From positions 210,947 to 274,946 of the forward strand of contig VXBA01003438.1 of assembly GCA_013399895.1 (NCBI GenBank): DNA of 64,000 nt. The letters are read 5' to 3'. Shown here piece after piece: positions 49,046 through 61,438 of the stretch; the first letter of the stretch is position 1, and each line of letters starts with the position of its first letter. Source of the DNA: Serilophus lunatus. Lineage: Eukaryota > Chordata > Aves > Passeriformes > Eurylaimidae. The position numbers and the translations under genes are program-made. A model generated the notes under the pieces. That model saw only the letters and a list, made by a program, of their open reading frames with translations. It did no database searches and had not been told where the DNA came from.

Positions 49046-49231
49046 ATGGCAAATGCTGGTCAGGCAGAGGCACAAGTAACCATTGAGATTATATATTGTA
49101 TCCTCAGAGCTGAAGGAACTGGCACCATTATCTCAGGGCTTATTTCTTTTTCCACTTTCCCTGCTTTTTTGGAAATAGGAATATCTGTAGAAAGCACATA
49201 AACCAAACAAAAAACTGTGTAGAATACTGGT

Positions 49232-49358
49232 TTCATAGAATCATAGTATCATTAAGGCTGCAAAAAGCCTATGAAATAAACAAGTCCAATCTTCTACTGA
49301 ATATGTCCATGTCCACTAAATCATCATGAAGTGCCACATCTAATCCCCTTTTTTAAAG
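49232..49358 (-). mobile_element. CR1 LINE, 3' end remnant
   Basis: In antisense: TTCATAGAATCATAGTATC then ATTAAGGCTGCAAAAAGCC, AACAAGTCCAATC and CACATCTAATCCCC. It is decayed, in opposite orientation to the CR1 about 190 bases upstream. Confidence 0.82.
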
Positions 49359-50234
49359 TCAGCAGCCAGTGGAGACTGAGTTATGTCTCCAGAGCCTGTT
49401 GAAACAACTGAAAACATTGGACACAGAGCCAAAAGGAGCAGAGAATTAAAGCTTATCATGAAGCAGACAGAGTTTCGGGAAACTGAGTCAAAGATTTCCA
49501 AATCTTTGCAAAGTTTCAAGTGGAATAGTTATCCTGTCTCCCACTCTCTGAAAGATTTACTCTGTTCCTGAGAACATGGTAGTAAAAAATTTATCCCGGG
49601 GTCCATCAGCAGTGATCCTAATAGTTGAAGGAGAAGGTGACTAGTTCTGATGTCAGTAGATGGCACTGTTTCTATGAACTACTGACATAGACCCCCCAGA
49701 AATATAGCTGCATCTTCTTCTTATATTCTACACAGGGAAAAAGAAACCCAAACCAAAGAAAAGCAAAAAACAAATAAACAAAAAAATCAAATCATGACTC
49801 CCCCCAAGCAAAAAAAAAAAAAAAAAAAAAAAAAACAAAACAAAACCCCCCCCAAAAAAAAAAAAAAAAAAAAAAGAAAAAGAAAAAAAAGAAAGAAAGA
49901 AGAAAACAAAATGTCACTTTTAAAGTTTAAAATTAGTAACCTGAAGTTTGAAACTGCCTGAATTAATCTAAGGTTGTTCGCTATATTTTTTTAGCCCTTG
50001 CAAGCTGTTTGCAGTGTGATGCTGTCTTCACTCACATGCCAATATTTTCCATTTCCAGAGGACCACTTCCTCAGTTAAAGCAGTGAATAGGGCTGATTTG
50101 AGGATAGGACAAGTATATAGGATAAAGAAGAATAACCGTTATTGAATTCCAGGCTTCAATGATCTTGTGTGTTGAGAAATGTATAGGGACACTGCATTTC
50201 TCTCTAAGATAAGATGCGTGTGGGTGTTCACTGA
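49359..50234. other. Unique sequence around an A-rich tract
   Basis: Apart from the A-rich tract described separately, nothing recognised. Confidence 0.5.
49738..49909. repeat. A-rich low-complexity tract
   Basis: Includes a 26-base A run (49810-49835), a C8 run (49846-49853) and a 22-base A run (49854-49875), then GAAA/GAAAG repeats. No retrocopied gene or LINE 3' end was recognised immediately upstream. CR1 does not end in poly(A), so the tract is not a CR1 tail. Confidence 0.93.
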
Positions 50235-50598
50235 GTTACACAAGAAGAGAGAGACCTTATAGCACCTTCCAGTACCTAATGGGGACTTACAAGGAAGCTG
50301 GAGAGGGACATTTGACAAGGGTATGTAGTGGCAGGACAAGGGGGTGTGGCTTTAAACTGAAGGAGGATAGATTTAGATTAGATATTATGAATAAATTATT
50401 TACTATGGGATTGACAAGATAACGCACAGGTTGTCCGGAGAAGTTATGGACTCCCTGTCCTTGGAAGTGTTCAAGGCCAGGTTGGATAGGGCTTGGAGCA
50501 ACATGGTCTTGTGAAAGGTGTCCCTGCCCATGGCAGGAGGTTGGAATAAGATGATTTTTAAAGTCCCTTCCAACTCAAACTTTCCTATGATGGTATGG
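50235..50598 (+). mobile_element. CR1 LINE, RT tail plus 3' UTR
   Basis: AGGAAGCTGGAGAGGGAC, GTAGTGGCAGGACAAGGGGG, TTTAAACTGAAGGAGGATAG, TTAGATTAGATATTATG, GTTCAAGGCCAGGTTGGATAGG and TGTCCCTGCCCATGGCAGG, ending in CCCTTCCAACTCAAAC. The final tail octamers are degraded. Confidence 0.93.
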
Positions 50599-50989
50599 TA
50601 AGAGCAAACTTGCTGTACCCAAGGTGAGCTTGGGTGTATTCATGAAGTGACTGTTCAGCTGGCTATCCAGCCATATTGAGGAGTATCTGGAAATATCCAA
50701 ATAAGTAGACTCCTGAAATACCCACTGGATAAAATTTCTGTGCTGGCTGAAAGTGAAGACATATTGAAGGAGTATGTCTTGATCACATGGATATCTCTGA
50801 TAGCATCACTGAACAAGATCCATCTTGTTAAGATGTCTGTGATGTGGCACATTTCATATGTTTTTAAAATATGAGTTCCTTGGGTTTTCTTTAATCAATA
50901 CAGAGGAAAGATATGTGGAATATCTGCCATGAATCTCCCTGATATTAGTGATGCTGCTCTTTTTCTCAAATTTGTCATCTGTAATTTTT

Positions 50990-51530
50990 ATCTTTTTTTT
51001 TTTTTTTTTCCTTAATTACTCTTAATCTCTACTTCCTGGCTCAATTCCTTGTCTCTCTTACATCCCTCTGCTAAATTCAATCCCCCATTTCCTTATCAAT
51101 ACTTAACATGTTTTTTCCTTCCCATTGAATTTTCTATTTTTCACTGTCCTACTTCCCCAGCATCCTCACCCTGTAACCTACCTGTCTTACTCCACTCTGT
51201 TCTACCAGATGCTATTTTACCCTGATAAGTAGCCTCTGTTGGATCAGGTATTTGCAATTCATCCTTTCCAAGTCTGTCCCAACTTTAGGTATCCACCCAG
51301 CTCACCATCCACTTCATCATCAACCCCCAGTCTGGTGTCACTCATTCCGCTTTGTATCAACAAATTCTGTTTTAACCCACTATTGGGTGTATTCAGGTTT
51401 TTTTTCTTTCCTGTCTTTCTCATCCTTACCAGTTTTTTGTTTTGTTTTGTCTATCCCCCTCCACCCACTCCTACAAAACAAAGTTTCATCCTTTCTGTGT
51501 CTATTTCTTGTTATTTCACGAAAATATGAA
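50990..51530. other. Pyrimidine-rich strand-asymmetric tract
   Basis: The plus strand is conspicuously C+T rich over about 540 bases, with T runs (50993-51009), CCTCCACCCACTCC and TTTTGTTTTGTTTTG. No repeat family recognised. Confidence 0.6.
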
Positions 51531-53289
51531 AGGACAGATATCAGGGGAACATGAGAAGTGTGGTCATTGTTGTCCCTTGATATGTCCCTTCTCCTGACTT
51601 GAACAAGTGTCTCAGAAATACATGAACAACTATTTACAAATTCTATAAAAATATGAAAAGAATGTAAGTTGTGAGAAAAATATTTCCCAAATGAGAAAGT
51701 TAGAAAAAAATATTAACAACCTCAAATGTGACTTAAAAAAGGAACAAGACAGGCTGCCTTATTATAAGAATTGCAATTTTCTATGAGAAATGGTAATTTC
51801 CTGAACTTTAATAGTCTTCCTAATTTCTTATAACAATTTTTCATGAAAAGGGAGTAGCAAAAGCAGGGCTACCATAAGGACAGAAGGGATGTTCTCCTGC
51901 CCTTCCCCAAACCTGCTGCCATTCTAATTCCTGTAAGGAGCAAAGTTACGTCAAACTCAACATTTCAACCTCTAAGGTGTCTCTTTGGAAATGTCTCTTT
52001 GCTTTAACCTGCACAATGAAAAGGAGCTGGAAAGATCTGAGTCACTTCACTTGCTGGTTTCCAACGCTGACATTCAGGGTTTTCTGAGGGATGATGTTTT
52101 TCTAAAGAATATATTTTTCTTTGGAATTCACTTTCTATTTTCTAGACTTGCTTTGAGGAGCTGGCAGCCCCTTTGGGAGGTGTTTCTCTGTAGAACCACT
52201 AACACAAGTCTGGAGTGATCCCAGCTGTCCTTGGCATGGCAGCAGCTGACAGATCACCTTTGCAGCAGTGAGTTTGAAAGCTGTCACACCTCTGCTGTCA
52301 GCCTTTGTCCAACTGATTTAATGAAATCACAGCAGGAAAAAAGAAAGAAAAGACAAGATAAATGTACTTCACTGATAACTTTGAATGTTTGTCGACAAAA
52401 CAGGAGGAGAACCAAAGTGACACTTCACAGGTTTGCACTGACTGTACTAAGAAAGTATGTCTTCAGGTTCTGTGGACCCCTGGGAGACCCTGAATCCCAC
52501 CTGGATAACATGTTTAGAAGCCACCATTGAAAACACCAGACTGAAATTATCAGCCTGATTACTTTTCCTAGAAACAGCAGTTTTGACTGTAGCAGAGATT
52601 GAAAACGTGAGGGTTTCATGTGAGGGTCCAGTTTTTGTTTTCTCCACTAAACTCAAGGGAAATTATTACTTATATTGAGATAAAAAGTATGTGATTAACC
52701 TGTGGTCCAAGGGATTACCAATCTTTATTAATCTGAGCCCAAATCCCCCTCCCTAAACCCTGAGGCTCCATATATTGTACACAAGGTGGACAAAATAACT
52801 GGGAAAATATCATTTTATAACATCTTACTTTAAATGCCACTTGAAAATATTCTAGGAGTTAATAAATCCTCCCGTAGCAGTGGAATAGAAAAATCCCAAC
52901 CCTTTAAGATCGTTATATTTAAATATTACGGTGTCCATTTTAAAAAAAATTTTAATGACATATTGAAAGAAGGAAAAGCTCTGTATTTTCATCCTTGCAA
53001 AACACTTTGGTATCTATGGATTTACAGAGCTATTACATAGCCGAGTATTGCTATTATCACTGTGGATTGCTACCAAGGAAGATATCATGGAAATTATCCT
53101 TTTTTTTAATGATGTTGTACTCAATTACCACCTATTCCAGTCTTTCTCCTACCTGTGTTTATATTTCTGTATGTGTTTTAAAAGAAGGTGGGGGTCTAGG
53201 GAAAGAGGGAGACATTTCCCCTGGTAAATCAATTAACTTCTCCAATCCAGCAAACTGTGAAAAAATACAATAACTCTTTTTAAATGTTC

Positions 53290-53450
53290 CATTAGGGTCC
53301 AGTAACAGCTCATTAGATTATACAAGGTATGTGTAATTACCCAGAAAAGATGCACTACCTTCCTGCAATGCTTAATTTAATCTCCACTCTTTACATACAA
53401 CTATAACCATCCACTAAACAAGATTCATGGCCTCATGCCCAATGGTATGT
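53290..53450. promoter_or_regulatory. Candidate conserved non-coding element
   Basis: CAGCTCATTAGATTATAC, GTGTAATTACCC and TGCAATGCTTAATTTAATC provide homeodomain-type cores in non-repetitive sequence. There is no conservation evidence. Confidence 0.18.
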
Positions 53451-53625
53451 CCGTATAAGTCAGTGTTTTAAACATAAGAATGTGTTTAAAAGTCAGAAAT
53501 GGCATGGCTTTATTTCCAGATACTGGCTATAATCTTACAAAACAAGGCTGTGGAGGGCAAGCATTGTCCTTAAAGGACAATTTCAAGTTGATTTGAAACA
53601 CCTCACTGTATTTTCTGTTTGCTGC

Positions 53626-54176
53626 ATGAAGTCATTGTCCTCCTGTGCTCAGCACTGGTGAGACCACATCTTGAATCCTGTGTCCAGTTTTGGGCCCCTC
53701 ATAACAAGAAAGATACTGAAGGGCTGAAATATGTCCAGGGAAGGACAACGGAGTTGAGGAAGGGTCCAGAGCACAAATCTGATGAGGAGAAGCTGAGGGA
53801 GCTTGGAGTTTTAGCATAAAGAAAAGGAGGCTCAGAGGGACCTTATCACTGTCTAGAATTCTCTGAGAGCAGGGTGTAGTGATGAGGAAGTTGGTGTCTT
53901 CTCCTGGGTAAAAAGTGACAGGATGAGAGGTGTCAAGTTGCACCGTGGGACATTTAGATTGGATATTAGGCAAAAAGTCTTTACTGAAAGGGTTGTCAAA
54001 CATTGGAACAGGCTGCCTCAGAAAGTTGTAGAGTCACTGTCCCTGGAAGTGTTCAAAATGTGTGGAGGTGTGACAGTTGTGGATATGGTTTAGTGGTGAA
54101 CACAGTGGTACTGAGTTAATGGTTGAACTTGGTGATCTTAGAGATCTTTAGCAACATTATGATTCTATGATTCTAT
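53626..54176 (+). mobile_element. CR1 LINE, RT C-terminal end plus 3' UTR
   Basis: The first part is an open frame to 53819 with CSALVRPHLESCVQFWAPH and EEKLRELGV, the well known C-terminal part of the CR1 reverse transcriptase ORF. A stop interrupts it after LRELGVLA, before the protein's usual end. The 3' UTR blocks follow (AGATTGGATATTAGGC, GGAACAGGCTGCCTCAG, TGGTTTAGTGGTGAACACAG). It ends with the tail ATTATGATTCTATGATTCTAT. Confidence 0.95.
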
Positions 54177-54273
54177 CTGATGTCCTGAAGACATCAAGCT
54201 CTACTGGTAAAGGAGGATAACAGATAACTTTTTTGTCTATGAGAACTTTATTTCTCTCTTAGCTGCCAAGGTT

Positions 54274-54407
54274 GAATCACATAGTTAGGTTGGAAAAGAC
54301 CTCTGAGATCATTGAGTCCAACCTATGACTCAACAACACCATATCACTAGACCATCACACTAAGTGTCAGGTCCAGAAACACCTCCAGGGATGGTGACTG
54401 CACCACT
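54274..54407 (-). mobile_element. CR1 LINE, 3' end fragment
   Basis: In antisense: GAATCACATAGTTAGG, TTGGAAAAGACCTCTGAG, ATCATTGAGTCCAACC, AACACCTCCAGGGATGG and TGACTGCACCAC. Convergent with the preceding CR1. Confidence 0.9.
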
Positions 54408-54679
54408 AGAAGATCAATAGACTTTAACTTCTCCCCAACAGCCTTTGCTTTTCCCCTTTCTGGGTGCTTCTCCTTAATATTACATTAATTACTAAATATC
54501 CTTCCCCTCTCCTCCAGCACAGAAAAGAGACTCCCATGACTAGCTCTGCCTCTGTTCATTTCTGTAGTCTTCCCAGCTGGGTGCTCGAGCATTCCAGAGT
54601 CCTTAGGGCCAAGGCACTTCACACTTCCATATTTGAGGGTTACAGAACTCCCTGACCCCTGATTCCTCAAGCTGTGTCA

Positions 54680-54934
54680 GGAGAGGTTGAGATTGGATAT
54701 TAGGAAAAAACATTCTCATGGGAAGCATTATTAAGCATTGGAAAAAAATGATCAGGGAAATGGAAGAAGAATTATCCCTGGGACTGTTCATAAAACTTGT
54801 GGATATGGCACTTGAGGACATGGTTTAAATGGTGGATGTGATTTAGTGGGAAACATGGTAGTTGTTCTGGTTTAATGGCTGGACTTGAACTTAAAGGTCT
54901 TTTTAAACCTTAATATTTTTATAATTCTATGATT
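54680..54934 (+). mobile_element. CR1 LINE, 3' end fragment
   Basis: GAGATTGGATATTAGGAAAAAAC, CTGTTCATAAAACTTGTGGATATGGC, CTTGAGGACATGGTTTAAATGG and GCTGGACTTGAACTTAAAGGTC, ending ATAATTCTATG. Same subfamily as 19955-20396. Confidence 0.9.
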
Positions 54935-55077
54935 TGATCAGAGAGGGATCATTGGGATAAATTCCTGATTTTCCAATATTAAGAACTCTTTCTTCATCTT
55001 CAGGTGACTCGGGGTAACAGGCAGTATTTTGTCTGTCATCATTACAATTATTTTCACATTTCTGCAAATAGAAGCAC

Positions 55078-55258
55078 TCAACCAGCTTGTCCGGATAAGC
55101 TGGGGATGCCCTATCCCTGAAAGTGTTCAGAGACACGTTCAGTGGAGGTCTGAGAAACCTGGTCTAGTGGAAGACTCAAACATCCTATAGCATAGAGTTG
55201 GAACTAAATGACCTTTAAGGTTCTTTCCAACTCAAAGCATTCTATGATTCTATGAATT
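55078..55258 (+). mobile_element. CR1 LINE, 3' end fragment
   Basis: AACCAGCTTGTCCGG, GGGGATGCCCTATCCCTG, AAACCTGGTCTAGTGGAAG and CTTTCCAACTCAAAGC, then two ATTCTATG tail units. Confidence 0.92.
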
Positions 55259-56603
55259 CTTTCACAGGAAAACCTATTTTCATATGATCGATCAGATAAG
55301 AAGAAACAGTTTAAGCTTTGGAACCTTCCCACAAGAGCAAGATGTTGAACTATTTTTAGTAAATATACTTTTCTAAAAAAGAAAGTTCCCTTTCCAACCC
55401 CACCATGTCTCCTTCATATTTGCTGATAACTAAAAAGTGTAATCTTTTTTTTTTTTTTTTAAATCTCATTGATAAAATTTTAAGTGGCCAGAGCTCCAAG
55501 GCAATGAAAGTTATTTAAAGTAATACGACATAGTACTTCAGTCCCAGTTCTCTCAAAAGTGTCTCCTCTACTGCTCTGCTTCATTCCACATTTTTCCCTT
55601 CCTGATATAATGCCATTTTTCTTTCTGTATCAGACTGTAAAGCACATCAATCCTTATTTGTTGCTCCCATGATTTCCAGACTATTGGTTTATAACAAAGA
55701 GATGTTTCAAATTCTCCTTGACGTCTGTTGGACAGTTACTGGTTTTGCTGGGATTAAGAATTTTAAAAAGGCACTGGTGCAGAAAATACAGTACTTGCTA
55801 AACTTATATAATAGGCATGCATCGGCCATATAAATGAGGGTGGGAAATTAAAACAGACCAGGCAGCATTGATTTATTCTCTGCAAAAATAATTCTATGGA
55901 AGCTTAAAGTCTTCCTACAATTTATCATGTAGTGATTTCTTCTGTAGATTTCACCATGAGAAGTTTCTTCTAGATGGCTGAGATTTGCCGAAGCAAAGTG
56001 AGGCACTTGAACAGTAAAACAGGCTCCAGCTGAATTAAGAGAAAATGGAATCATCTTGCACCTGGAGTAAAAATGAACACTGTCTCAGCCTCTTACTGTG
56101 AATATTTTCAAATACCTCTGATGTTTTAATGTACAGCCTGTATTGAGATGTAAGACATAAGAAGAAAGCTGACTTATATAGCCTTACTTTTCTGCCTGGA
56201 CACCTCAAAGATTCCATATAGTTCAGTGAGTACAAATGTTCTTAATTCCCCCGTCAAGATGAAAGCATTGGAAAATGAGGAAATACATTGAAATAGAACC
56301 ATGAAATGAAAAGGCTTTGCTGTTAAATAGTCCCACAAAATGAGCTTCCTGGTATCACAAAACATTTTTGTTTGACTCCAATAGAAGCATCTGGGTTTAG
56401 TGTTGGTTTAGAGTTCGTAAGTCTTTAAGCAAATTTTAGAAGAGAAAATCATTTTAGAAGTAAATTACTGAAGAACTTTCTTATGAAACATCTTCCCTTC
56501 CTGTCTTCCTGTCTCCTTCATTTCCTTCCCTTCTTTTTATTCCTCCTCTTAATTTCTCGAAGCATTTGAACAATGTTTTCAGGCACATGTTGTGATCCTT
56601 GCA
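55259..56603. other. Unique-looking non-coding sequence
   Basis: Contains a 16-base T run at 55445-55460. No gene or named repeat recognised. Confidence 0.5.
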
Positions 56604-56685
56604 TTTGTCCTGTGCAGCACTGGGAGCTGGACTCGATCCCTGTGAGCCTCTTTCAATTCAGGAGATTCTGTGCCAGTCTATGGTT
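56604..56685 (+). mobile_element. CR1 LINE, short 3' remnant
   Basis: GAGCTGGACTCGATCCCTGTG, CTCTTTCAATTCAGGAGATTCTGTG. This matches the last 80 bases of a CR1 subfamily ending GACCCTTCCAACTCAGG plus ATTCTGTG. Confidence 0.75.
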
Positions 56686-59600
56686 CTATTCAATTCTTTA
56701 CTACAACACTCTTTCGGAGTAATTTCTGCCTAAGAAATTATCAATCACAGTGCCAGCCCATAATTCTACTGGAGAATTTCCATAAGTACCCTTGGAATGG
56801 TCTGCTAGGTGACCACTGGTCTCCTATGATGAAGCATGCCTGGATACCTGTGCTGAAAATACAGTGTTATCTTGAGACCTTAACTAACAGGAATTTGAAA
56901 ATTCAGGCAACATATGCAGTGGCATACAAGATAGGGCAGTTTTAATTTTCCCAGATCCTTTGGCTATAAAGGGCTTCATAACAGAAATGCAGCTTCCGTG
57001 AAATGTGCAGATCTGAGCATGTTTCTGCCTCATGCATTTTTGTCCCTGGAGAAGTGTAGTAGCACCGATTTTGATTTATTTTAACAGTAGAGATACCAAT
57101 TGATCCAGGAAAGCATCATCCTTCCAGTCCGTGCTTCAGCCCACTTTTAAAGCCAGTGGAATCAAGCAAATGCCTAATTAGTGATTTCTTGAATGAATGC
57201 CATAACAAATAGAAGGATAGTTTTGTTATTCTTATAATTTATTAATTAATATTATAATGCAAGTCTCATAGATATGTCTCTACCAGTATAAACTGAACGA
57301 AATCCCACCTGGCCTCTTTGAAAGGCCAAGAATACTCTACAAGGCCAAGAGTCTTTTGGCAGTTTGATACTGGTTAAAAAATGGCACTTACTTTAATTCT
57401 GGATAAATGTAAATTTGGTATCCTGTAGTGGATGTTAGCTTCACTCCAGCCCAAGTCTCATTATAAGTAATTAAGCACAGCAAAGGAGAGATTGCTCTTT
57501 GTAAGACAAGTAACAAGCAATCTCTGAACCAAATTTATATTTCCATGGCTGGTATAAAAACACTATGATGAAAAAAAGATAAATATTGGGAGCACAGTAG
57601 TGGGAAATTGAAGGGCATTAGGAATTAAACGATGGTGAGAAATGGGAACTGACGTAATTTAAATGAAATTTTAAATACAAGTTTATTCACTGGAAGGGGT
57701 ATTTGGACACTTCTTTCATCTAACTTGACACCACCTTCCCTTTGAAAACGTTTGAGAGTTCTATTTTCCACCTCTATGTGAGCATAGCAAAAATGCAAAG
57801 GTAAGTGTGTGCAGGAGAAAATTTAACATCTGGGTTTGGTCGAAGTCTTCTGTAAGAGTTCAACACGTTTATCATCCATCAAAGTGAGAATAGGTGATAT
57901 CTTCCCTTTATTTTTCCCCTTCCTTCTTTATTTTTTTTCCTTTGGCAAACAAAGCCCATACATGCCAATGACTTGAAATATTCTTTGACCTAGGATGAAC
58001 GGATAGATGAACATCTTCTGGGAGCAGTTTTAACAATTACTAAAACTTGTAACAATTTTTCATAATAAACCCTATAATCTACTAATAATAGCACTAATAC
58101 AAGCACTTGGGGTAATAATAACCCAAATTTAATAACAAGGCAGCCATCGTAGTTTGCTCTGTGTATGTGTTCCAACCATTTTACATACATTATCGAGTCA
58201 TGGATCATTTGAGAGTGCCTCAGGGAAAATAACGTGGTAAATGTTGTATAAGTGTTATCTCCACGTGTTGAACCCATTTGCTATGAGCTGATGCCACTTT
58301 CAGCTCATACTAAAGCTTAACTGGTAAAAAAGTACAAGAATAAGGATTTTTAAACAGGGCTTACATTACTTTGTCTGGATGTGCATGTACAATTCTCACC
58401 CGTAATTAGAGCACAGAAGTGCCACAAGTGACCCTTGTCTCATCAGGAATTCAGACATCACGATGTTGAACATGGAGCCCTTGCAGTATTACTCCCCAGT
58501 GAGCTGAGTGCAATACTGCAAATCTTACTAAGGAACACTGTTCCAAGTGTAGAATACCTCTGAGACAATTAAATCACCACTTGTGATGGGAAGAGAGAAA
58601 GAAAAATGTCTAAGGATCAAATAAACTGTTTGAACTGGGGCTTCTTGGTCTGTTTCATGCAGGCAACTTGTTTCACAGGTGGGAGAGCTCAGGTACATCA
58701 GAGAGAAACGCAACACTCCCAGGGCTGTGCTCAGGTGAAAGCCTTGAAGGGAGATCTGCTGATGACTCCTTGAGAAATAAAGAATTCCCTTCTTAGCATC
58801 AGTGGAGAGCAGAGAGTTAAATCTCTAAGTAATTTCTAGTGTGCATCCCAGGTCTCACAGCCCTTCACTCATCACATCAATCACAAGAACAAGGTACTTA
58901 TGTCAGTCCAATTATTTCCATTGATGTACTTGAGCTTGATTGAGATCTGAATTATGACTTCATGAATGTCTGCTCGGTGGGGGAGCATTTAACCAATCAA
59001 GACTGGCCTCAGAGAACAAATAGATGATATTATGAGAGTAGAGAGTAATTTGCAAGGCCTGGGAAGTGGCCTTAACACTGAGTCTACAGTGCACTAACTA
59101 CTGAGTACTCTGAGAACTCCTCCAAAGAGGCCAGGAGTCAAAGAGAAGAAAACACGGCATTTCCCACCTTGGCTGTTAGCTGCCCTTCTGGAGTGAGCAA
59201 TATGGGGTTTAAGCCCATGCACTAACAGAACACAGACAGGAGCCTGGGGAAGTGCTCTGGCACAAAGCCTGTCTAGCAGCATGGATTTTTCATATGAATG
59301 TGCTTTTAAAATAAAGGTCATCACTGAATTCAGTGTGGACCTGGTCCTTACTGTGTCTTGGCTGTGCTCTGAGAAACTCTGAGATGCACAAGTCCTATTT
59401 GGGGTCTGACACTTTCCTTCTCAACTCATTCTGTTCCCTTTCTATCAAAACTACTTAAACAAGAATTTATCTCTGAACTGAGATGCTGAGTGTATTTGCA
59501 CTCTTTCTCTCTGCAGTCATTTTACCCTTCGTTTTAGTTTCTTCTGGAGTGTAGAGGAGGGCACAGAGGATAAAGAAAACTTGAGAATAGGCTTCTGGCT

Positions 59601-61213
59601 TGCTGACTGCTGTAGACACTCTTCACGTTGTATTCTAACTAAACCTTGTATTTTCTGAATGTCTGTGAAGATGGTCTCTCCAGTCTATCTATAACTTACT
59701 CTCTCATATCCAAGAAAATTTAAATGGTTTGGTTTGGGTCTGTTTTTACTTTTGTTTTGTTTGTTTTTTCTAATCTGAAGACTATGTCTTGAAGTTAACT
59801 GAGGGTTTCAAGAACCTTCATATCTGGGGTGGAATTCAGATACCCACAAAGAAATGTCTAGAGGCAATATAAAAGCCCTTGGTATCTGCTTGTAGATATG
59901 AGAAAGGACACTACAGTGGTGTGTGGATTTGAGCCTGCAAACGGATGTCAGGCAGAACACTGAGACATTTCAAATGGCATCAAAAAGTGATGTTGTGGCA
60001 TTCAAGTTATTTTCTTGGAGCAAAAGAGACAGCAGAATATAGATCTCTAGCCACTTAATGAAGTATATGAATGAAATTAGTATTTTCAGTAAAACATGGA
60101 AATTATTTCTGTGGCACTATGTGTGATCTGTGAGAGTCACAGAAGACGTATTTAAGGACTCCCACGACTTTGTTACTTACGTGGCCAAAGCCAGACACCA
60201 GAGAAAGGCTTAATTCCCTGAAAACCAGGTAACAACTGGAAGGGCGACAAGAGCTGGTTGCTCTGGGCTTTTTTATTCATGTAGCCAAGTTTTCCCATCT
60301 TGATGCAATTAAAGAAGCAGCATTTAACTTCATCAACGATATCTTGACACAGATCTTCCAGAGCCTGGCATGCTACCTTGGTGTGATCTGTGACCTCAGC
60401 TCTGCTCTCTAACTTGGGAGGTTTGGGTTCAGGGTCACAAGCAGTAACCACTACATGATCCTGGCCTTTTTTCCATTGAGTAGGAGCATTCCTGCCAGGC
60501 AGTGAAATAATTATTTGTTCTGTTAAGAGAAGCCAGCACTGAGAACAGTGTTGTTGAGGAACAGTGTGGTTATTGAAGGAGGTTTTCCCACAGGATTTAT
60601 TTGTTTCTTTATTTGTGTGGTGTTGCAGAAACCTTTTGTGAGGCAAAGCAAAAGCAACTAGAAATGAAGAGCTGGAGCGGGGTGAGCATTCTGGGAAATG
60701 CCACAACCACTTAGGATGACAAGGTCAGTTTGTATGTGCTTCCTTTCCTCTGCTTGGGCTCTGATCTAATCAGCTAAATCTAGGCAAGTGAAAGGAAAAC
60801 ATCCCTGCCACAAACACTCAATCTGTAAACTTTCCCATTTTCTCTCAGCCATCAGGGATGCTCTCTGAACTGACTGGGACTTTTCCAGATGCCAGGATGC
60901 ATGTTGTCACTGCAAGGCTTTGGTTTTCTTTGGCCTCATTTTGGGGATTAAAGATAGGAAGCCTTCAGTGATGAACAATAAACTTGTTTTCTGGAAGTCA
61001 GAAGATTTTGAGGTTTCTATTCAGGTCATGGTAAAACAGATTTTGCTCCTATTTTCACCTTTGTAAAGCAGAGTTATCAGAGCCTTCTATGTCTAGCCAT
61101 TAGAAGCAGCCTTGCTTCATATTGTTTCACAGCTCAGTTCATGGAAATTTTGTTCCCAATTCTGTCTGGTGGAATTCACGTGATTTCCACTCCATATGAA
61201 ACCTACTCATCAG
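56686..61213. other. Unique-looking non-coding sequence
   Basis: About 4.5 kb with no recognised repeat. A 19-bp unit is repeated twice at 57322-57359 (AAGGCCAAGA start). A long minus-strand open frame lies at 60173-60706 and is described separately. Confidence 0.5.
60173..60706 (-). other. Unassigned 177-codon open frame
   Basis: The longest gap-free open frame in the window, on the minus strand. I recognise no domain, signal peptide or membrane segment; the C-terminal half has two Cys pairs (QDIVDEVKCCFFNC region) and a proline-rich middle (EPKPPKL). On the minus strand GTAAGT, a consensus 5' splice site, overlaps its last codons at 60180-60175, and a pyrimidine-rich CTTCATTTCTAG lies inside its 5' part (exon would start near 60657). 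This could be an internal exon. An open frame of this length is also close to what chance would give in 64 kb on six frames, so I do not call a gene. Confidence 0.15.
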
Positions 61214-61438
61214 GGGAGTTTAAATATTAGGAGAAGTTTATTTACAGAAAGGGTGTTCAAACATCGGAACAGGCTACCCAGGGGAGTGTTGGAATCAACA
61301 TTCCTGGAAGTGTTAAAAAAACACTTGGATGTGGTATTTTAGAACATGGTTTAGTGGAGAACATGTCAGTGCTGCATGAATGGTTGGGCTGGATGATCTT
61401 AGAGGTCTTTTCAAACCGAACAATTCTATTATTCTATA
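61214..61438 (+). mobile_element. CR1 LINE, 3' end fragment
   Basis: TTTAAATATTAGGAGAAG, CATCGGAACAGGCTACCCAG, CATTCCTGGAAGTGTTAAAAAAAC, GGTTTAGTGGAGAACATG and GGCTGGATGATCTTAGAGG, ending CAATTCTATTATTCTAT. 5' truncated. Confidence 0.92.

Larger units (their letters stand above)
50599..53625. other. Unique non-coding sequence, partly pyrimidine-rich
   Basis: Contains a 17-base T run (50993-51009), a pyrimidine-rich stretch (50990-51530) and a candidate regulatory stretch (53290-53450). Open frames such as 51239-51529 reflect the strand bias. Confidence 0.5.
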
